DNA of 64,000 nt, from contig CM055113.1 in assembly GCA_029204225.1 (NCBI GenBank), positions 17,586,445-17,650,444 of the forward strand, given 5' to 3'. The notes below the pieces were generated by a model. It had not been told where the DNA came from. It saw nothing but the letters and a program-made list of their open reading frames with translations, and did not search any database. The stretch is from Diphasiastrum complanatum (taxonomy: Eukaryota; Streptophyta; Lycopodiopsida; Lycopodiales; Lycopodiaceae). Shown piece by piece: positions 25,131 through 36,644 of the stretch; the stretch's first letter is position 1; each line of letters opens with the position of its first letter. A program made the translations under genes and the position numbers.

Positions 25131-26440
25131 TGATGAGCTGGCAGATGCTGCCATATTTTACGTGGATACAGTACCAGAATGGGCTATCGACATTGTTGAA
25201 TATCTCATGCGAGGCCAACCAGACAAATCACTACCAAAGGCGGAACAGCGAAAATTGATCTTGAAGGCTAGACCTTATCAGCTGATTGCCGGCCAGTTGT
25301 ACCGAAGAGGTCCAGACGGAATTCTTCGACGGTGTATTCTTCCTCATGAGACCACCCAGATCATTTCGCTTTCATGTGAAGGCATGGGTGGAGGTCATTT
25401 TGCATTTGGCATTACAGTTCGCAAGATCCTGCAATCAGGATGTTGGTGGCCAACGATTCATAAAGACACGGCGGAATACTTGAAAAAGTGTGATGTGTGC
25501 CAAAGGGCAAGGAGACCAACGAGATTGAAATATGATCTACTGCACCCAGTCTTGGCCCAAGCACCGTTTGAAAAATGGGGATTGGATTATATTGGTCCAA
25601 TTCACCCTACAACAAGGAGTTCTCAGGCTCGATACATAATCGTAGCCACAGACTACCTCACTAAATGGATCGAAGCCAAGGCAGTAAGAGTAGCTGATGC
25701 TAGGACCACTGCCAAGTTCCTTTATGAAAATATCATTGTGCGCTTCGGGTGTCGGTGGAACTAGTCAGTGATCGTGGAATCCATTTCATCAACGAGACCA
25801 TCAAGGTCCTGTTGGAGGAATTCTTGGTGATCCACAGAACCAATACACATTATTATCCTCATGGTAATGGGCAAGCAAAATCATCCAATAAGATCCTGTG
25901 TAGCGTGCTCACGAAAACAGTTGAAGCTAGCAGATCAGATTGGGAACACAAGTTGCATGCTGCACTGTGGGCATTCAGGACAGCATATAAAGAGAGCACT
26001 GATCAAACACCTTCCAATTGGTATATGGTCAGGATGCTATGATGCCAGTAGAGTTTTTAGTTTCTTCATTAAGGATTGCCACCACGCAACGTCTTAATGA
26101 GTCCAAATCTCTACAACTATGCCACGAAGCTCTACATAAACTCTGTGAAACACGCTTACTAGCTGTGCATGCACTGACAACTGAAAAGAAAAGACGCAAG
26201 GCTTGGCATGATCGTAGATTACAAAAGAACAATCTTCGTTCAGGAGATCTGGTCCTGATGTATAAAACCAAGGCGATCAAGGGGAAGTTAAAATTCACGG
26301 GCAAAGGTCCTTATAGGATCAAGAAAATTTTCTTAATCTGAAAATTCTAAGGCCGTGAACTTAGAGCAGCTTGATGGGACGCCCTTCGACACACCCATCA
26401 ACGATAGCCAGCTGCATAAGTATTGGCCACCACCGTAAGA
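25131..26440 (+). pseudogene. Gypsy integrase, zinc and catalytic residues altered
   Basis: Zinc domain: where the sister copy has HEGMGG, this copy has CEGMGGGHF near 25380 (first His to Cys), then CWWPTIHKDT and KCDVCQRARRP. Core: LDYIGPI near 25585 (first Asp), SDRGIHF near 25770 (second Asp, after a frameshift near 25750), and GNGQAKSSN near 25870, where the expected Glu of the DDE triad is Lys, a G-to-A change. The C-terminal part contains AFRTAYK, WHDRRLQ, LVLMYKTKAIKGKLKFTGKGPYRI and, past a stop at 26341, LEQLDGTPFDTPIND. No chromodomain was recognised. Pol homology fades near 26440. Confidence 0.9.
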
Positions 26441-27272
26441 CAAATCCAGATTGGGGATGACATGTTACAAAAAGCTAATTTGCTTGGCCATCACCGCTAG
26501 ATTTAAGGAGATCAAACCAAATCAAGCTAAATCCATCAAGATTCAGCCAGATTTCGCAAGATCGGGAAAATCCATCAGAATCCAAGGAGGATCTAGATTT
26601 TGATAGGGTAAAAAAAGAAGCAGATCATCAGATTGACTGAGGAATCTACTACCAAGAATCCATCAAAACTTTCAGAGCACTACCAATAGTCAGATCAAGC
26701 CTGGATGAAGCTGATTACCAGTTTACAAAAGTTAAAAACCAGAACATCTCAAGATCTGGTCAAAAAACACTCTAAAGGAGCACTTTTTTCATGATTTTTT
26801 GAGATTCCCTGGGAGATAGCTCTTGAAAATTGGACAGTCACCAGATCTGATCTAGATGCATCCATGAAAATCCCTACAAGAGTTCCTGATGGAGGAATCA
26901 TCATTTTTTAGTGTATGCGAGAGTTCCCATAAGCAAAATTTTCAGAACTCTTGCAGAGCATCAAGATCAACTTACCAACTCTCGCAAGGTGTCTAAATGA
27001 AATTAGAGTAGTGAAATTAGCCTGCCTACATGGTCTGATCTTGAAAATCCAATCACAGGAACAAGTTGTGTGAGAGGTCACTTCCTGCGAGAGTTGAACC
27101 CTCGCAGACAGCCTGAACCCTCGCAGAACCTTCGCATGGCAGTCAAATCACCTTCTGAACTCTCGTAGACTTCCCTGAGGTCTTAGAATTTTGTGAAAAA
27201 GGTACCTGCCAAAATTTGGGTGGAACTGAACAAGGGAAAGTGAATTTCACCTAATATGCACTCTAAATTCCA
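26441..27272 (+). other. Spacer with repeated GAACTCTCGCAG-type motifs
   Basis: No coding sequence. Between 26916 and 27170 a motif of the form GAACTCTCGCAG, or its complement TGCGAGAGTTC, occurs at least seven times (near 26916, 26945, 26977, 27086, 27099, 27114 and 27157). The pair at 27086-27108 is arranged head to head. The cluster ends about 100 bp before a TATA box, so it may be regulatory. Confidence 0.5.
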
Positions 27273-27282
27273 CTATATAAAG
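27273..27282 (+). promoter_or_regulatory. TATA box with pyrimidine-rich leader
   Basis: CTATATAAAG at 27273 is followed by about 250 bp of CA- and CT-rich sequence without a primer site, then the ATG at 27534. It looks like a plant promoter and 5' leader for that ORF. Confidence 0.55.
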
Positions 27283-27533
27283 GCTAAATTTGAGTCATTT
27301 GTCACCTTTGCTAGCGAAGCTCTGCCAAACTTTCCACTAAAAATACCAAGTTTTCTGTTTTCAACCAAACTTCCTACCAGCTATCATCTGCTCATATCAA
27401 ACACCGATCTGCGCTCTGAACTACAATCATTGTCATCCAACACTCATTATTCTCAGTTTTCTACTGTTTCCTTCCATTTTCCACCGTTTTTTCTACTTTT
27501 TAACTTTTTCGACCACTAATCATCATTGCTAAC

Positions 27534-28157
27534 ATGGCCTCCTCATCTTCTGAAGACTCTAGCGCCAAACAAGTGATCCATCATGACATCCCTGAGGCCA
27601 CGCAGATTTGGCCTCTACCCTCTGACACTCTGATGTAACCATGGCTGCAGACATCCAGCCCACTCCTTGCAGCAATGGGTTTTTACTCGGCACTCTTCCA
27701 TTCTAAGATTAACATGGGCCTCGCCCTTCATGCTTACGCCACCTGGTACAAGGACAAGGCTCATTTCCACTTCCTGTACCAAGGTACCACGTACAAGGTC
27801 AGGATTAATGCCGACTCAATGATCACCATTGGCATTATGTCCGGTGATCGTCAACCCATCTCCCATCGCCATGCCAAAGCTCTGATCAAACCATTCATCA
27901 CCCAAACCACACCAGAAATCCCCATCCAGACTAACAATGGTTACCTGATAGAAGCTATCATGGAACCCGTCATTCAACATCTGCGCATCTGTTGAATAAC
28001 TTTCTGATTATTTCAACATTTTGCATGGACAGAATCCAGTCTATGCTGCTGAGTCTAGAATCCCCTAACCCCTTCGTTGTGCCATACGACTGACATAGCT
28101 TCCTTATTCGAAAACTAACAAACTCCATCAAACCCAACAATCATGAGCAAATCGTAG
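27534..28157 (+). pseudogene. Unrecognised ORF, N-terminal part of a larger protein
   Basis: From the ATG at 27534 (context AACATGGCC) the frame runs about 153 codons to 27995 with one TAA at codon 35, where a CAA would restore it. It starts Ser-rich (MASSSSEDSS), then a conserved-looking domain (MGFYSALFHSKINMGLALH, TTYKVRINADSM). Beyond 27995 coding character continues in another frame (LIISTFCMDRIQSMLLSLE, NPFVVPYD, FLIRKLTNSIKPNNHEQI) with a TGA near 28092, until 28157, where minus-strand Gypsy RT begins. No family recognised. The style recalls the extra ORFs of some plant Gypsy elements, but this is only an impression. See the inversion finding for the proposed link to 22900-23971. Confidence 0.5.
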
Positions 28158-30491
28158 CTGCAACTCTTGTTTGATCTGTTCTGTATAATTCGGGTTGCAG
28201 CGATAGTAACGGCTTACCTTGGAGATTGCTCCGTCCACCAAAGGTATGGTGTGTTGGACTACTGTTGGCGGAATGCCCTTTAGATCATATAGCTCCAGGC
28301 AAAACATTCTTTATATTCCACCAACAAGGATCGTAGTCTCTTGAACTGCGTGGGTGTTAACTGCTCTCCCACATGCACTATCCTTTCTTCTTCTCCTGGT
28401 TCCACAAGATTCATCGACTGTGTTTGCGCAAGTCCCTCGAAGACTTGTTTTGCTGGTGCCTGACTTTGATCAGATTCTCGTTGGGCTTGCGGCATCATGG
28501 TTACCACATTGTCCAATGTATAATTCTTGAAAGTATCAGGCATCTCGTGAACTGGAGCTCATAGAGATTCCTCTTTCAGCATATTGATCTTGGCCCGACT
28601 GGTCATATTCTTATTTTTTGTCACTTGTGTAGAAGATGACGCTGTATCTGAGTCCAACTTGATTGACTTCAAGGAATCCAACACCTTCTTTTTGCTCTTT
28701 TTTGTCATTTTGGTGGGTTCATCCTTGTTGTCTTTCTTCGGGACTGCTGTGACATTCGCCTCATGGTTGCGAATATCAACATCTACTGTAGCTATTGCCT
28801 CTTCGGGTAGGTCACTCCATCGGATCACCTGGTTGTAGCATTGCTTCAACTGATTCTTCTTATTCGTAGGTGCCTTGGGTGGATCGATCCTTGAGACTTT
28901 CGCCATAGCAGACCCTTGTGGTGGTTGAGCTGGTCCTTCTTGGTTCCGTAACGATCTGGGTCCATGTGGTGTAGGACTTCTTCATCAGTCAGCTAAATCT
29001 CCTTATTATAAGTTAGAGCATGTTGCCAAGGGACTAGATCATCATCCACTGGGTTCTCAATCGGCTCCGCAGACAGCCATGCTACGTTTATCATATTCAC
29101 CCCAAATGTGATTGGTGTGTCCATAGTGTAACATTTGGGTGAAGATGTATTTGGTTCTAAATCTGATTCATATTGACATGTCTGGAAGTCAATAGTTTCT
29201 AATGCATCCGTCCATCTCATGACATCCGTCTCTGAATGATAGTGACCTCCCTTGGCTGGCCTTGGGCGGTCAATCGTATGATCTGTCGTGGATGATCCAT
29301 CATCAGCTTTGGGTGCAATAGGTTTCACCGCCCATGTGGTTGGATCTACCTTTACAGCTTGTTCTCTGTTCTCGAAGGCGAGTTTCCCTGTACCCCAGTT
29401 GTGTACTACTTGCGCACCTCTCAACCATGGTCTTCCCAATAAAACACGGTATGCAGATGGAGATTCAGGTATATTCATGACCACAAAAGTAATCACATAC
29501 TGCATGCTTGCTATCTTTACGAGAATATTAGCAACTACACCTTTTGGTTTCACACAGGATTGATCCGCTAGCTTGATGGCAAATCTGGCTGGCTTCAATC
29601 CTTGTAATTCCCATTTTTTGTACAAAGTAGTGGAGATCAGATTGCACCCCATCCTCTATCTACCACTACCGTCTCATCCTCATATCTCTTGTGTTTGATT
29701 GGCAAAGTGATGTTGTGTTCCTCACTTTCCCATGTTGTTCCGATGTGGAGGACGTTACTAGTTTCATCATAGCCAGCACAATATATGGGCTCAAGCACTA
29801 CTGGCTCCTCATCCGCCTTGGCCCATTTAGCTAAAGGGCTTTTCGCTTGTGGTGCAATTCGCAGTAGTTCTCCGAGTGGTAAACTAATGTGGCTTGACAG
29901 CAAGAGTGTGAGCCTTTTAGTGCATGGTTCCTCAGGCTCCACCATGTGAAAGGTGGTTCATGTTGGTGCAGCCGATCATTCTGATCGGTGCATAGTGGTG
30001 AGCCTGTTATGGTTCCCGTTCGAAGCCGACTGGAGGTTTTGTGGGATTGTTTTGTTCTTGTTCTTTTTCCTCCTCTTGTGCTTTTTGTACCCAGTGTCTT
30101 ATTTTCTGGTACTGGCTTCTCTCTTCCCTCACATTTGGATATGGCGCTGAAGTTGAGGGTTGGTCGTCAGTGACCGATGGTGGTGGTGAGGGAGCCACTT
30201 TCTTTCTCTTCTGTGCTCACATAACAGCTAACACAAGACCGTGGTCGTGTCGACCTTTCGATGGCATCCCCACTGGAATTGTTGATTGTTGTATGGCAAT
30301 GAGGTTGAGAGGTGCACTGGTTCCAAGTTTAAATGGACAATTCTTGAAACAGTGTCCATAACCGCAATGTCGACAGGAGGTTGTATATTGTCCCTTGTAG
30401 GGACATTCTACAATTATGTGTCCCTCGTCGCATCCGTAGCAGTTGTAATTTCTTCCACCTTGGTGTTGAGTTTGAGCTGCATAGGTCGAAA
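28158..30491 (-). pseudogene. Gypsy: gag knuckles 3-4, protease, linker, RT N-terminus
   Basis: Read leftward from 30491: zinc knuckles CYGCDEGHIIVEC and CRHCGYGHCFKNC (near 30455-30345, spacing C-x2-C-x3-H-x4-C); a charged linker; protease with VVDRGWG at ~29650 followed after a frame change by LISTTLYKKWELQGLKPA, IKLADQSCVKPKGVV, FVVMNIPESPSA and LLGRPWLRGAQ; a second linker (FKNYTLDNVVTMMPQAQ); then RT to GIPPTVVQHTIPLVDGAI and KQELQ at 28158, where homology stops. This is the same family as 18336-21326 and 23972-26440. The upstream part of gag is at 36645-37675, on the far side of the nested Copia. The RT tail is missing here; its sister piece at 23972 starts just after this break. Confidence 0.9.
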
Positions 30492-31173
30492 TGTTAAAAA
30501 CTCACAATTCTAGCTTGACTAGTTTTGGTCATATGACTTGTAAATAGTTAGATGGTCATGATGTGGCTTGTCACACGTGCCAAATAGCATAGGATTCCAT
30601 TCATAAGGATGTTCTCAAGTAGACCTAAGTGTTATAACCTTTGGAATGAGTCCAAATTATGCTTAGATACAAGGGAGAAAAAATAGGAGCTATTTTTGGT
30701 AATTTTTGCATTGTTGAGAGATCTCCAAGATTCCAACCCTAACTTGGTAGGGATGAAAGATCCACCAAAATTAGCATTAGGGATAGGTTTAGGGATACTC
30801 ATACCTGCCCAAAACCGTGATGGATCATGTATATATAGGTGATGATATCTCACCAAAATCAATCAAGCAATTTCATGTTTTTTCTCTCATAATGGTGCAA
30901 TTGCTCTCTATGTTCATAATTGTTTGAGTACTTGTGATTACTAATAATTATAGGATTGAATGTAGGTCTGGTGTACAGTACTCAGACTGTGGGAGGCCGT
31001 ACCTTCACACGTGTGAAGCCTTCTTCAAGGATTTGGGCCATTTAGTGAGGTTCAAGCATAGATTTTTGATGGATTTTGATGGTTCAACTTGTGCTAATCT
31101 TATGAAATCATAATCTATTGTTTCCCTCATCATTTCAATTGTTTTAGGATCCTTATTTGCTGTAATTTTTACA
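30492..31173 (+). repeat. 5' LTR of the nested Copia
   Basis: Begins TGTTAAAAACTC and ends TAATTTTTACA. TATA box TATATATAG at 30830-30838. CACACGTG at 30572 in U3 and the palindrome CACACGTGTG at 31006-31015 in the transcribed part. Near-identical to 35963-36644. Confidence 0.96.
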
Positions 31174-31186
31174 TGGTATCAGAGCC
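31174..31186 (+). other. Primer binding site, tRNA-Met type
   Basis: TGGTATCAGAGCC directly after the LTR end, complementary to the 3' end of initiator tRNA-Met as in most plant Copia elements. Confidence 0.92.
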
Positions 31187-31985
31187 TAAAGGCTGAAATG
31201 AGCTAAATCCTTGGTTTTCATTCAATTTGATCACAATTTTTGATCTAAATCTTGTGTAGATTGGATCTTAGCATCTACTATTGATTCTAGAACTCAAAGT
31301 GAGTCAAAAACATTGGAGATTGGTGTTGTGTGACTTCATTTGCAGGTGTTTAGGTGTCTAGAACCAGAGGCAAAGTTGAATTCAATTCACATTACCAAGA
31401 TAGCAAGTTTTGCTTGCTCCAAGCATTGATTTCTAAGCAAAGTTTGGAGGTGATTTCATAGAGGAGGCTTTCTAGCATTCAAGGAGAGGGAAGATCAGAG
31501 TTTTGGGGACTCTTCAAGGCTGTTCTAAGGTGTAGTAGACACCTCCTAAAGTGATTTAGGTTCAGTCCAACCATTGCTTGACTTATGCACCAAATTAGAT
31601 CAATTTTTCATTAATTTTGATCATTTTTTTGCTTGTGATTGGATAGTAGATTGTGTTGCATCCTCATTAAGTTCCATTTAGATCTTTTACAAGTGATTTT
31701 GGAAGTATATTAGGTTGCTGAAATTCACTCTTGATCAGATCATTTGGAAGCTTTAATGTTCTTTATAGAAAGAGGGGCAATTCTACTAGTATTGTCTACT
31801 TCAATCAAGCAAGTGCATTGTTTCTAGTATTCTATGATTTGATTTTGTTAGAGATCATTCTTAGATCTTTATAGGAAGTCTATTACTGATCTTTTCAGGT
31901 CCCTAAGAAGTGGAATAAGGTAGACCTTCAATCGAATCAATAGAAGTAACCTTCATTTGTGTCAAGTCCTTGATTAGGAGACTAG

Positions 31986-33068
31986 ATGGCATCTATAAAT
32001 GCATATCTTTTGGATACTAATGAAAGGCTCAACAAAACTAACTATTCCGTATGGAAAGTTAGAATGGAATCTATCATGATCATGCAAGATCTGATGGAAA
32101 TTGTAAATGGTAAGGAGGGCGGACCTATTCATCCTCAAGAAAAAGCCAAATACATCAAGAGGTGCAATGTTGCACTACATTGCATAAAAATGAATGTTGC
32201 AAATGAACTCGTAAGAGAGGTAGGAGATTGCACTTCAGCTCAAGATGCTTGGGAGACTTTGCAAAAGGTCTATGAATCCAAGAACCAAACTAGAATGTTA
32301 GCTTTGAAGAATCAAATCTATAGAAGCTATCAAAAGAAAGGAGAGAGTGCACATACTTTTGTCCTAAGAGTAAAGGAATTGAACAAAGAGCTAGCCTTTA
32401 TAAGTGATCCTATCAAGGATGAAGAGCTTGTTCAACTCATATTGAATGGACTAAGCTTTGAATTTGACAATTTGGTTCAGGGATATGCAATTATGGGTAA
32501 GCTACCCATACTTGAAGAACTCCAAGGCACACTCATGGCCGAGGAATCAAGAAGGAGCCAAATGCAAGAGAGGATGGATAGACTTTCCATCCAAGGTGGA
32601 GATGACCAAGCTCTCTTCACCAAAGGCAAAGACAAGTCCAAAGGCAAAGTATCAACATTCAAGAAGTCTACAAAGCTTGAGGATCAAGAAGGACCCTCAA
32701 AGGCATCTCCATCAACCACCAAAGTCAAGAAGGACAAATCAAAGGTGAAGTGCTACTATTGTAGCAAGATGGGGCATTATGCCTCGAAATGCTTCAAGAG
32801 GAAGCAAGATCAAAGCCAAGCCAACATGAGCAAAGAGGAGGAGGAGGAGAGTTCACATGAGGACTCTCTCATGATGTCCATATTTTCTTCAACAAGCTTC
32901 AAAGGAGAAGATCCTTGGTGGATTGACTCGGGTGCTAGTTCACACATGACTAGTAAAAGGGAGTTTTTCTCTTCTCTCTTATCTTATGATGGACCTATAA
33001 AGTCCATCTATACAGCAAATGATGAAGCTTGTAAGATTGAAGAGTTGGTAGCATTCCCCTTTGCTTAG
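31986..33068 (+). pseudogene. Copia gag and protease start of the nested element
   Basis: A 360-codon open frame from the ATG at 31986. N-terminal gag signature (RLNKTNYSVWKVRMES), helical UBN2-type capsid region (LRVKELNKELAFI, LVQLILNGLSFEFD), a lysine-rich segment, zinc knuckle CYYCSKMGHYASKC near 32752, an acidic Glu/Ser patch, then the protease motif WWIDSGASSHMTSK near 32920. The frame ends at 33068 after IEELVAFPFA, where relatives continue into GAG-pre-integrase, so an indel lies near 33040. Gag and pol would normally be one frame; this break makes the copy defective. Confidence 0.93.
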
Positions 33069-35948
33069 GATCTTCCAAAAAGATCAACATAGAAGGTGTT
33101 TTGTACATTCCTACAATAACAAAGAATCTCCTAAGTGTTGGCCAAATGGTAGACAATGGTTTCAATGTTGACTTTGCTTCAAATGAATGTTTCATCAAGA
33201 AGAAGGGTAAGATAGTGGCTAAGGGCACTAGACTTGGCAAACTTTATAAGCTGGATGCATTTGTGGATACTAATGTTGTCATGTTGGCCGAGAAGAGCAA
33301 GATATCTACCTTTACTTTATGGCACAAAAGACTTGGACATGTCAACTCGGGTTCCATGGAGGCTATGATCAAGGAGGAGTATGTTTTAGGCCTACCAAGG
33401 TCTATTGGGAAGGAAGACAAGGTTTGTGAAGCTTGTGCCTTATCCAAGGCACACAAGAAGGTGTTTCCTAACTCCATCACAAAGTCATCTCATCCTCTTG
33501 AACTCATACACTCGGATGTGCACATTGCTAGCACCAAATCTAATGGAGGTTCATCCATGTTTTTAACCTTCATTGATGACTACTCAAGATATTGTTGGGT
33601 GTTCTTACTTTCCTCAAGTCTCAAGTATTTGATACTTTTGTAAAGTTCAAGTTGTTTGTGGAAAAGCATCATAATCATAGCATCAAGATTCTTAGAAGTG
33701 ACAATGGTGGAGAATTCGTCTCCAATGAGTTCAAGGCCTTTTGTGAGGAGGAAGGGATCAAGAAAGAGACTTCTTGTCCTTACACTCCTCAACAAAATGG
33801 AGTTGCTGAAAGAAGGAATAGAACATTATGTGAATGTTCTAAGGCTTTAAGATTAGATGCTTGTTTGCCCAAATCCTTTTGGGGTGAGTCTCTTGTATGT
33901 GCAAACTACTTGATGAATAGGGTGTCTTGCAAAGCAATTGAAGGCAAAACTCCTTATGAGATGTTGTATGGAAAGAAACCCAATCTTAATCACTTGAAAG
34001 TTTTTGGGTGTATATGTTATGTGCATGTGCCATTGGAAACAAGAACCAAGGAGGATCCATCTTCCACAAGAGGGATCATGCTTGGATATGCAAGCTCAAG
34101 CAAGGGCTACAAAGTCTATCTCCCATCCTTGAACAAATTTGTTGTTTCAAGGGATGTCATCTTTGATGAACATCATATGCATATGCTTGAAGAGGGCTCA
34201 AGTGCTCCAACAATCAAGAAGAAGATGGCCGAGGAGCAAGATCTTGGTTTTGAGGAGGAGCTCATGGAGGAGCAAGCCCCAAACCCACCTATCACACTAA
34301 GGAGATCTTCAAGGGCAAAAGTGGAGCCATCAAGGCTCACATATCAAGGCAAAGGACAGCAAGTTGAGGGTATCTCATCCACTTCTTATGCTTTATCTAG
34401 TTTTGAAGAACCATCTAATGTTGAAGATGCATTGAACTCCAAAGAATGGTATAAAGCTATGTTGGATGAGTATGATGTCTTGATTGAGAATGAAACTTGG
34501 TTGCTTGTTGAGAGACCTCAAAGGAATGTAATAGGATGCAAGTGGGTCTTCAAGCTTAAGTTGAATGCAAATGGGACTGTTAACAAACATAAAGCAAGAT
34601 TAGTTGCAAAAGGTTATGCTCAAGAGAGAGGGATAGACTATGAGAAAACTTTTGCACCCGTGGCCAAGATGGTCACAATAAGGCTCATTGCACTTGCATC
34701 ACATTTTGGATGGATTCTATGTCAAATGGATGTCTCTAATGCTTTCTTGAATGGTTTTTTGGAAGAGGATATCTATATGGAGCAGCCACAAGGGCTCATC
34801 AAGCATGGAATGGAGAACAAAGTATGCCATCTCCAAAGAAGCATCTATGGCTTGAAGCAAGCCTCGAGATCTTGGAATTCAAGACTACATTGCTATCTTA
34901 TTTCACTTTCTTTTGTTCAAAGTGAATATGATCCCACTCTTTACATTAAGTTTGATGATGTTGGTATTGTACTTTTACTCATTTATGTAGATGACATCAT
35001 CATTGGTGGAAATAGTGTTGATGGTATTAAAAAAATCAAGATAGATCTATCCTTAGAGTTCAAGATGGTAGATCTAGGGTGTCTTCACTTCATCTTAGGC
35101 ATAGAAGTACTTAGAGGGTCTGATTTTATCTTTATAAGTCAAGTAAACTATGCTCAAAGTCTTTTGAAGAAGTTTAAGATGGAAGTATGCAAAAGTGTTG
35201 ACACACCAATGGAGCAAGATGTAAAAGTGCCAAATGAAGATGATGAAAGATCCTTCATGGACATCACTTTGTTTAGGCAACTTATAGGTTCCTTAATGTG
35301 GATCACTATAACTAGACCAGATCTTAGATTTAGTGTATGTAGGTTGAGCCAATCCATGCAAAAGCCATTGAATATCCATTGGAAAAAGGCTAAGAGGATT
35401 CTAAGATACATCTCGGGTACATTGAATTTTGGGATTCTATATAGAGGAGATGTGATTAACCTTCATGCATTTAGTGATTCAGATTTTGCAGGGGACAAGA
35501 GGGATAGGAAATCAACAAGTTCCTATTCAACTTTCATAGAGAAGGTGTGGTTTCATGGCTTTCAAAAAAGCAAGAAACTATATCTCTATCTTCAACCGAG
35601 GCCGAGTACAAAGCTTTGACAACCACTACAAAGGAGGTACTTTGGATCAAGAGATTATTGGTGGAACTAAAGATCATGGATTCAGAGGAGGCACCAATCA
35701 TCTACAATGACAATATATCAGCCCAACACCTTGCATCTAACCCAATCTTCCATGCAAGATCTAAGCACATTGAGATATGCCATCACTTTGTGAGAGAAAT
35801 GGTGCAAGCCAAGGAGATTGCTTTGGAGCATGTTCCAAGCATTGAATGTGTAGTTGATCTACTTACTAAACCACTTCAAAAGACACCTTTTATGAAGTTC
35901 AGATCATCACTTGGAGTGATTAGTAAAGCAATGATTGAACCAAGCTAG
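33069..35948 (+). pseudogene. Copia pol of the nested element: integrase, RT, RNase H
   Basis: Three long segments: 33101-33643, 33592-35619 and 35547-35948, joined by single-base-type shifts near 33600 and 35550. Integrase zinc site WHKRLGHVNS and CEACALSK; core residues in ELIHSDVHI, LRSDNGGEF and GVAERRN. RT with CKWVFKLKLNANG, RLVAKGYAQERG, FLNGFLEEDIYME and the catalytic LLLIYVDDIIIGG; RNase H with SDSDFAGDKRDRKS and STEAEYKALTT, ending SKHIEICHHFVRE and LLTKPL. Full family length, all catalytic motifs present, so only the frameshifts prevent activity. The ORF stops 14 bp before the 3' LTR. Confidence 0.94.
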
Positions 35949-35950
35949 AT

Positions 35951-35962
35951 AGTGAGGAGGAG
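35951..35962 (+). other. Polypurine tract
   Basis: AGTGAGGAGGAG directly before the 3' LTR (TGTTAAAAATTC); primer for plus-strand synthesis. Confidence 0.85.
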
Positions 35963-36644
35963 TGTTAAAAATTCACAATTCTAGCTTGACTAGTTTTGGT
36001 CATATGACTTGTAAATAGTTAGATGGTCATGATGTGGCTTGTCACACGTGCCAAATAGCATAGGATTCCATTCATAAGGATGTTCTCAAGTAGACCTAAG
36101 TGTTAGAACCTTTGGAATGAGTCCAAATTATGCTTAGATACAAGGGAGAAAAAATAGGAGCTATTTTTGGTAATTTTTGCATTGTTGAGGGATCTCCAAG
36201 ATTCCAACCCTAACTTGGTAGGGATGAAAGATCCACCAAAATTAGCATTAGGGATAGGTTTAGGGCTACTCATACCTGCCCAAAACCGTGATGGATCATG
36301 TATATATAGGTGATGATATCTCACCAAAATCAATCAAGCAATTTCATGTTTTTTCTCTCATAATGGTGCAATTGCTCTCTATGTTCATAATTGTTTGAGT
36401 ACTTGTGATTACTAATGATTATAGGATTGAATGTAGGTCTGGTGTACAGTACTCAGACTGTGGGAGGCCGTACTTTCACAAGTGTGAAGTCTTCTTCAAG
36501 GATTTTGGCCATTTAGTGAGGTTCAAGCATAGATTTTTGATGGATTTTGATGGTTCAACTTGTGCTAATCTTATGAAATCATAATCTATTGTTTCCCTCA
36601 TCATTTCAAGTGTTTTAGGATCCTTATTTGCTGTAATTTTTACA
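35963..36644 (+). repeat. 3' LTR of the nested Copia
   Basis: 682 bp, same length as the 5' copy. Its version of the palindrome reads CACAAGTGTG, a loss of the central CpG. TATA box retained. Confidence 0.96.

Larger units (their letters stand above)
30492..36644 (+). mobile_element. Nested, nearly complete Copia retrotransposon with two 682-bp LTRs
   Basis: The best preserved element in the window: 5' LTR, tRNA-Met primer site, ~800-bp leader, gag, pol, polypurine tract, 3' LTR. The LTRs are equal in length and differ at about ten positions by eye (~1.5%). Flanking five-base sequences are CGAAA on the left and TGAAA on the right, a target duplication with one CpG-type transition. Removing the element rejoins the Gypsy gag frame (NEYVS then TYAAQTQ), which confirms insertion into an existing Gypsy. 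Several frameshifts in the coding region make it non-autonomous now. Confidence 0.95.

Noticed and set aside
29953-30513. Several plus-strand ORFs rich in Phe, Leu and Ser
   Set aside because: Antisense to Gypsy gag and protease-linker coding sequence that has clear motifs on the minus strand.
31986-35948. An active autonomous Copia
   Set aside because: Motifs are all present, but at least three frame breaks (near 33040, 33600 and 35550) interrupt gag-pol.
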